DNA from: Myxococcus eversor
Lineage (GTDB): Bacteria; Myxococcota; Myxococcia; Myxococcales; Myxococcaceae
Assembly (NCBI RefSeq): GCF_010894455.1
Contig: NZ_JAAIXY010000034.1
Span: 44,091 to 108,090 of the forward strand
Length of the DNA: 64,000 nt
Direction: 5' to 3'
Position numbers and translations under genes: made by a program. Below, piece after piece: positions 60,840 to 64,000 of the stretch (position 1 is its first letter; each line of letters begins with the position of its first letter). Below the pieces are notes generated by a model. That model searched no databases. It was not told the origin of the DNA and was given only the letters and a program-made list of their open reading frames with translations.

Positions 60840-61619
60840 ATGAAGCGCGACGCCCCCTTGAAGAACTACGCGCAGAAGCTGGGCCTGGTGGTGGTGCTGC
60901 TGGGCCTCTGGGAGGGCCTGTCCCGCCTGGGCATCTGGTCTCCGTACCTCTTCCCCGGCCCGGTGACGGTGTCCAAGAGCCTCTGGAGCATGGCATCCGA
61001 CGGGCGCCTGTTGGATGCCACGCTGCGCTCGCTGGGGCGACTGGGCCGTGCCTACGTGGTGTCGGTGGCCATCGGTGTGCCCCTGGGCCTGTTGATGGCG
61101 CGGCTGGCCTTCTTCCGCAACGCGGTGAAGCCGGTGGTGATGGGACTGCAAGCGCTGCCGTCCATCTGCTGGCTGCCCTTGGCGTTGCTGTGGTTCGGGC
61201 TGACGGATACCTCCATCCTCTTCGTCGTGGTGATGGGCAGCGTGCTGGGCATCGCCATCGCCACCGAGGACAGCGTGCAGGGCGTGGACCCGCAGTTGTT
61301 GCGAGTGGCCAGCACATTGGGGGTGCGCGGCCTGCGCTTCCAGTTCGGCGTGCTGCTGCCGGCGGCGCTGCCGGGCATCGTCACGGGGCTCAAGCTCGGG
61401 TGGAGCTTCGCGTGGCGCGCGCTGCTGGCTGGAGAGCTGCTGTTCGTCTCGGGAGGCTTGGGACAGTTGCTCACGGTGGGGCGCGAGCTGATGGACGTGC
61501 CGCAAGTGATGGCGGTGATGGTGGCCATCATCATCATCGGAATCACCGTGGACCGTGTCCTCTTCCAGACGGTGGAGGGCCGGCTGCGGCGTCGGTGGGG
61601 GCTGGAAGGCGCGATGTGA
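60840..61619 (+). CDS. ABC transporter permease (SsuC/TauC-like)
   Basis: 259 aa, ATG 60840 with GAGG 6 nt upstream. Six membrane helices. LRSLGRLGRAYVVSVAIGVPLGLLMA is the early helix pair. The cytoplasmic loop EDSVQGVDPQLLRVASTLGVRGLRFQFGVLLPAALPGIVTGLKLGWSFAWRALLAGELLF carries the EAA-type coupling motif and contacts the ATPase. Belongs to the BPD_transp_1 group of sulfonate, nitrate and taurine importers. Confidence 0.85.
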   Translation: MKRDAPLKNYAQKLGLVVVLLGLWEGLSRLGIWSPYLFPGPVTVSKSLWSMASDGRLLDATLRSLGRLGRAYVVSVAIGVPLGLLMARLAFFRNAVKPVVMGLQALPSICWLPLALLWFGLTDTSILFVVVMGSVLGIAIATEDSVQGVDPQLLRVASTLGVRGLRFQFGVLLPAALPGIVTGLKLGWSFAWRALLAGELLFVSGGLGQLLTVGRELMDVPQVMAVMVAIIIIGITVDRVLFQTVEGRLRRRWGLEGAM

Positions 61620-61700
61620 CGGGCGGGGACGTGAAGCGCCCGACGCTTGGGTGTCGACACCCGTTGCCAACCTGACCCGCCGTCCCTCTTCTGGGTGCCT

Positions 61701-62717
61701 ATGCGCGCCTTTCGGTTCCTGGCTGTCCTCGTACTCGCCGGCCTCGCGGGGCTGGGCGTGGGTTGCAAGCGTGACGCGTCTGGTGGTGCCGACGCTCCGT
61801 TGAGGCTGGGGTTCTTCCCCAACATCACGCATGCGCAGGCGCTGGTGGGCAACGGGGAAGGGACGTTCGGGGCGGAGCCTGGCGTGGGCAAGCTGGAGGT
61901 GAAGCAGTTCAACGCGGGGCCCGCGGCCATGGAGGCGCTGGTGGGCGGCTCGTTGGACGTGTCGTACGTGGGCACGGGGCCCGCCATCAACACGTACCTC
62001 AAGGCGGGGCGCGACTTGCGCATCATCGCGGGCGCGGTGAACGGCGGGGCGGTGCTGGTGACTCGCACGGCGAAGTCGGCGGCGGAGCTGAAGGGGAAGA
62101 AGGTTGCCACGCCCCAGCTTGGCAACACGCAGGACATCGCGCTGCGCTACTGGCTGAAGCAGCAGGGGTTGAGCACGAACCTGGATGGGCAGGGCGACGT
62201 GCAGATTGTGCCGCTGACGAACTCGGACATCCTGGTGCAGTACCTGCGCGGGGGAATCGAGGGCGCGTGGGTGCCGGAGCCGTGGGGCACGCGGATGCTG
62301 CTGGAGCCGGAGGGTGGCGGGCAGATTCTCGTGGACGAGAAGACGCTGTGGCCGGAGGGGAGGTTTCCCACCACGGTCATCGTGACGACTCGCAAGGTGT
62401 TGGAGACGCAGCGGCCGCGAATCGTCGCGTTGCTGCGCGCGCACGTGAAGCTGACGGAGCGGTGGGAGAAGGACCCGGCGGGCTTCACCGCGGCGGTGAA
62501 CTCGGCGTTCGGGAAGCTGACGCAGAAGCCGTTGCAGCCGGCGATTCTGCAGGGTGCGTTCTCACGACTGGAGCCAAGCCTGGACCCGGTGCCTGGCGCG
62601 CTGAGCACCGCCGCGAAGCATGCGCAGGAACTGGGCTTCATCCCTACCTCGGACATCAGCGGGCTGGTGGACTTGAGCGCGCTGAATGAGGCGCGTGGGG
62701 GCGGGGCGAAGAACTGA
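61701..62717 (+). CDS. ABC importer substrate-binding lipoprotein (SsuA/NrtA-like)
   Basis: 338 aa from ATG 61701. Signal peptide with lipobox LGVGC (Cys about 19). Binding-protein fold: PLRLGFFPNITHAQALVGNGEG, FNAGPAAMEALVGGSLDVSYVGTGPAINTYLKAG, KKVATPQLGNTQDIALRYWL, and GAWVPEPWGTRMLLE, typical of NMT1/SsuA/TauA/NrtA proteins. The ligand may be a sulfonate, taurine, nitrate or thiamine precursor; sequence alone does not decide. The third gene of the importer operon, 81 bp after the permease. Confidence 0.85.
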   Translation: MRAFRFLAVLVLAGLAGLGVGCKRDASGGADAPLRLGFFPNITHAQALVGNGEGTFGAEPGVGKLEVKQFNAGPAAMEALVGGSLDVSYVGTGPAINTYLKAGRDLRIIAGAVNGGAVLVTRTAKSAAELKGKKVATPQLGNTQDIALRYWLKQQGLSTNLDGQGDVQIVPLTNSDILVQYLRGGIEGAWVPEPWGTRMLLEPEGGGQILVDEKTLWPEGRFPTTVIVTTRKVLETQRPRIVALLRAHVKLTERWEKDPAGFTAAVNSAFGKLTQKPLQPAILQGAFSRLEPSLDPVPGALSTAAKHAQELGFIPTSDISGLVDLSALNEARGGGAKN

Positions 62718-62730
62718 GCAGGGCCGCGAC

Positions 62731-63198
62731 TCAGGAAATGGGTGCGTCGGGCGGAGGGTAGACGAGCACTCGAACGGACGGGATTCGCGCGAAGGACTCT
62801 TCGATGAAGGGGAAGACCTCCTCCCACGCCAAGCCACCATTTCCGCAGCCCAGGGCGGGAACGGCCAGCGACTGAATCCCTCGACGTTGAACCTCCTCGA
62901 CGAGGGACGCCAGGCCGGTGCGAATCCACTCCAGGAGCGAAGGCTGGCGCCAGCTCCGCTTCGTCGGGAAGTTGATGACCCACCGCGGGCCCTTCGATGA
63001 ACCCACGTCAAAGACGTGGACGCGGCCCATCTCGAGGCGGCCCGCCTTCGCCTCGCGTTTGTACTCCTTGAACATCGCGGGGAAGGCTCGCTTGAACTGA
63101 AGCGCGATACCCTTGCCCATCACGCCTTCCGTGTTGGCGGCGTTGATGAGCGCCTCGACATCCGCTTGGAGGAGATCGCCTTCGACGAGTTCAATCAT
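62731..63198 (-). CDS. DarG-type macrodomain protein
   Basis: 155 aa from ATG 63198 with GAGGA 6 nt upstream. MIELVEGDLLQADVEALINAANTEGVMGKGIALQFKRAFP is the macrodomain nucleotide loop; INFPTKRSWRQPS holds the Lys that in DarG is needed to remove ADP-ribose from DNA; SLAVPALGCGNGGLAWEEV is the second loop. It is the length of the macrodomain alone; DarG has an extra C-terminal domain that is missing. No DarT toxin gene is recognisable upstream. Its start overlaps the preceding small gene by 8 nt, so it is the second gene of an operon. Confidence 0.85.
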   Translation of the reverse strand: MIELVEGDLLQADVEALINAANTEGVMGKGIALQFKRAFPAMFKEYKREAKAGRLEMGRVHVFDVGSSKGPRWVINFPTKRSWRQPSLLEWIRTGLASLVEEVQRRGIQSLAVPALGCGNGGLAWEEVFPFIEESFARIPSVRVLVYPPPDAPIS

Positions 63199-63424
63199 CG
63201 GTGTTCCTCTTGATGAGTTGACGTGGCGGAAGCGACACCTTTCTTTCGAGCGTAGCCCCTGACGGTCCCCGCGTGGTGAACGGTGGGCAGCCTCCCTGCT
63301 GGCACATCAGGTGTGTGTCGTCGTTGGTGAGCCGGTCGGCATTGAAGAGCACTTCAATACACGTGTGGTGCTCGTCCACGCTACGGACCATCGGGCTCAC
63401 CCACACAGAGACCTTTCCTTCCAC
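63191..63424 (-). CDS. Small frame coupled to the macrodomain gene, possibly broken
   Basis: From GTG 63424 to TGA 63191 it encodes 77 residues (EGKVSVWVSPMVRSVDEHHT ... RQLIKRNTDD). Its stop overlaps the start of the macrodomain gene, so it is very likely a real upstream reading frame. The coding pattern continues upstream of the GTG (KQVARYLWV) to an in-frame TAG, with protein-like sequence before that (WEVGFLWPEGLLGME), so the gene may have been shortened by a nonsense or frameshift change. No known toxin motif was recognised. Confidence 0.45.
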   Translation of the reverse strand: MEGKVSVWVSPMVRSVDEHHTCIEVLFNADRLTNDDTHLMCQQGGCPPFTTRGPSGATLERKVSLPPRQLIKRNTDD

Positions 63425-63729
63425 CCAGAGGTAACGGGCGACCTGTTTCTACTCCATGCCCAGCAGCCCTTCAGGCCACAGGAAGCCGACCTCCCAGGAA
63501 CTTCACGCCCACCCTTCGCGGGCGGCCACTGCACTACACTGAGGTCGATGTGCAGGGAGGGCGGGACATTATCTGCCACCAGCCGCGCTCCTAAGAGACG
63601 ACACGCTTCAGCATCAAGGAGCAATCGCTCCCAGAAGACCTTGAAGTTGATAGGGCCGAGCCCCCGCACGACCGGACTCTCATTCTTCTCACAAACGAAC
63701 CGACCCCTTCGCCGATGTTTGCGTGACAT
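63397..63729 (-). pseudogene. Upstream A/T-richer frame, possible 5' part of the same broken gene
   Basis: 110 codons from ATG 63729 without a ribosome-binding site. MSRKHRRRGRFVCEKNESPV then GPINFKVFWERLLLDAEACRLLGARLVADNVPPSLHIDLSVVQWPP looks protein-like; from about residue 75 it appears to leave frame. Third positions are less G/C-rich than elsewhere, suggesting foreign origin. The intact original gene could have joined this segment to the frame ending at 63191. Confidence 0.3.
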
Positions 63730-64000
63730 TAGTCACTGGGAACTTCTCCAGCAGGCCAATGGCTAAGTTACTTTGCGCGCGGAAGCACACGCGACGGCTC
63801 CGCCCTTCCACGAACGCTCCCGCCGCACCAGATGGAACTCGGCGAGGTGCGGTGGGCTTTTCGGTGGTGCTGGTGTTGCTGAGCGAAGTGGTTGATGGAG
63901 ATCGCGGTCGCGACGAGCGCGCTGGTTGCCGGGAAGGGATGTTGCAGGTCGCGCGGAGTCCAGCAGCGAGCCGGATTCTGGCGCGCCACGCTGCGTGAGG
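63730..64000. other. End of window, no gene supported
   Basis: Open frames on both strands here lack ribosome-binding sites and recognisable domains. The sequence returns to normal G/C content after about 63770. A gene entering from beyond the window cannot be excluded. Confidence 0.4.

Noticed and set aside
59775..62444. 889-codon minus-strand open frame
   Set aside because: It is antisense to the ABC importer operon and has no recognisable domain; the plus-strand genes carry all the Walker and binding-protein motifs.
1..64000. tRNA, rRNA, CRISPR, insertion sequence or prophage genes
   Set aside because: No tRNA-like T-loop with flanking stems, no regularly spaced repeats, no transposase or integrase motifs and no phage structural genes were seen.

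Overview
The window is GC-rich chromosomal DNA with strong G/C preference at third codon positions, frequent GTG and TTG starts, and many lipoproteins with Pro-Asp-Ala-Gly linkers. It also carries long sensor kinases, a Ser/Thr kinase with a PEGA tail and a PilZ protein of the myxobacterial type. This combination points to a myxobacterium (Myxococcaceae). No rRNA, tRNA, CRISPR array, insertion sequence or prophage was recognised.

Layout. 0-3.7 kb: two tandem lipoproteins, each a seven-repeat FG-GAP propeller joined to a C-terminal lysyl-oxidase-like domain (the first is cut by the window edge before its active site). 4-7.6 kb: a DHA2 drug-type exporter, a frameshifted gene relic, a nested 78-bp inverted repeat and an M28 metallopeptidase. 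7.6-12.4 kb: a triple-PAS hybrid histidine kinase, then an overlapping amidohydrolase / DUF59 Fe-S pair. 12.5-14.8 kb: a lipoprotein toxin with a Tox-REase-5 nuclease tail and its Imm52-type immunity gene. 14.8-17.4 kb: a 2OG-Fe(II) oxygenase and an MFS exporter. 17.4-24.5 kb: an acyl-CoA carboxylase module (AtuA-like protein, carboxyltransferase, biotin carboxylase) divergent from a TetR regulator and an SDR, with a perfect 26-bp palindrome between them. 24.6-29 kb: small lipoproteins, including two JAB-like paralogues of which one keeps the HxH motif, plus a TetR-DoxX operon with two operator-like sites. 29-33.6 kb: a PD40/amidohydrolase fusion and two hotdog thioesterases. 33.7-41.9 kb: DUF4142 protein, sulfatase, pilus-type N-domain protein, TPR protein, Cys/His-rich secreted protein, RtcB ligase, PilZ protein. 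42-51 kb: cupin, CHASE3/PAS/GAF kinase, BamE-like protein, polyphosphate kinase, an App1-type phosphatase, a secreted DUF6209-like protein and a yellow/MRJP-type protein. 51.3-57.9 kb: a large unknown protein, a GH15 trehalase/glucoamylase with a zinc glucose-dehydrogenase-like enzyme just upstream, and two envelope proteins. 57.9-62.7 kb: Ser/Thr kinase and a NitT/TauT/SsuABC-type importer. 62.7-64 kb: a DarG-type macrodomain gene coupled to a small upstream frame in a less GC-rich, disrupted region.

How genes work together. The carboxylase block plus SDR resembles acyclic-terpene (atu) or leucine/isovalerate catabolism, under a likely autoregulated TetR. The trehalase and glucose dehydrogenase genes are 12 bp apart and could turn trehalose into glucose and then gluconolactone. 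The toxin/immunity pair is laid out like the lipoprotein SitA/SitI toxins that myxobacteria pass by outer-membrane exchange. The two FG-GAP/LOX lipoproteins could oxidise lysines on surface or matrix proteins.

Limits. Family assignments rest on reading motifs, not on searches. Starts were chosen from ribosome-binding sites and domain boundaries and are marked where uncertain.
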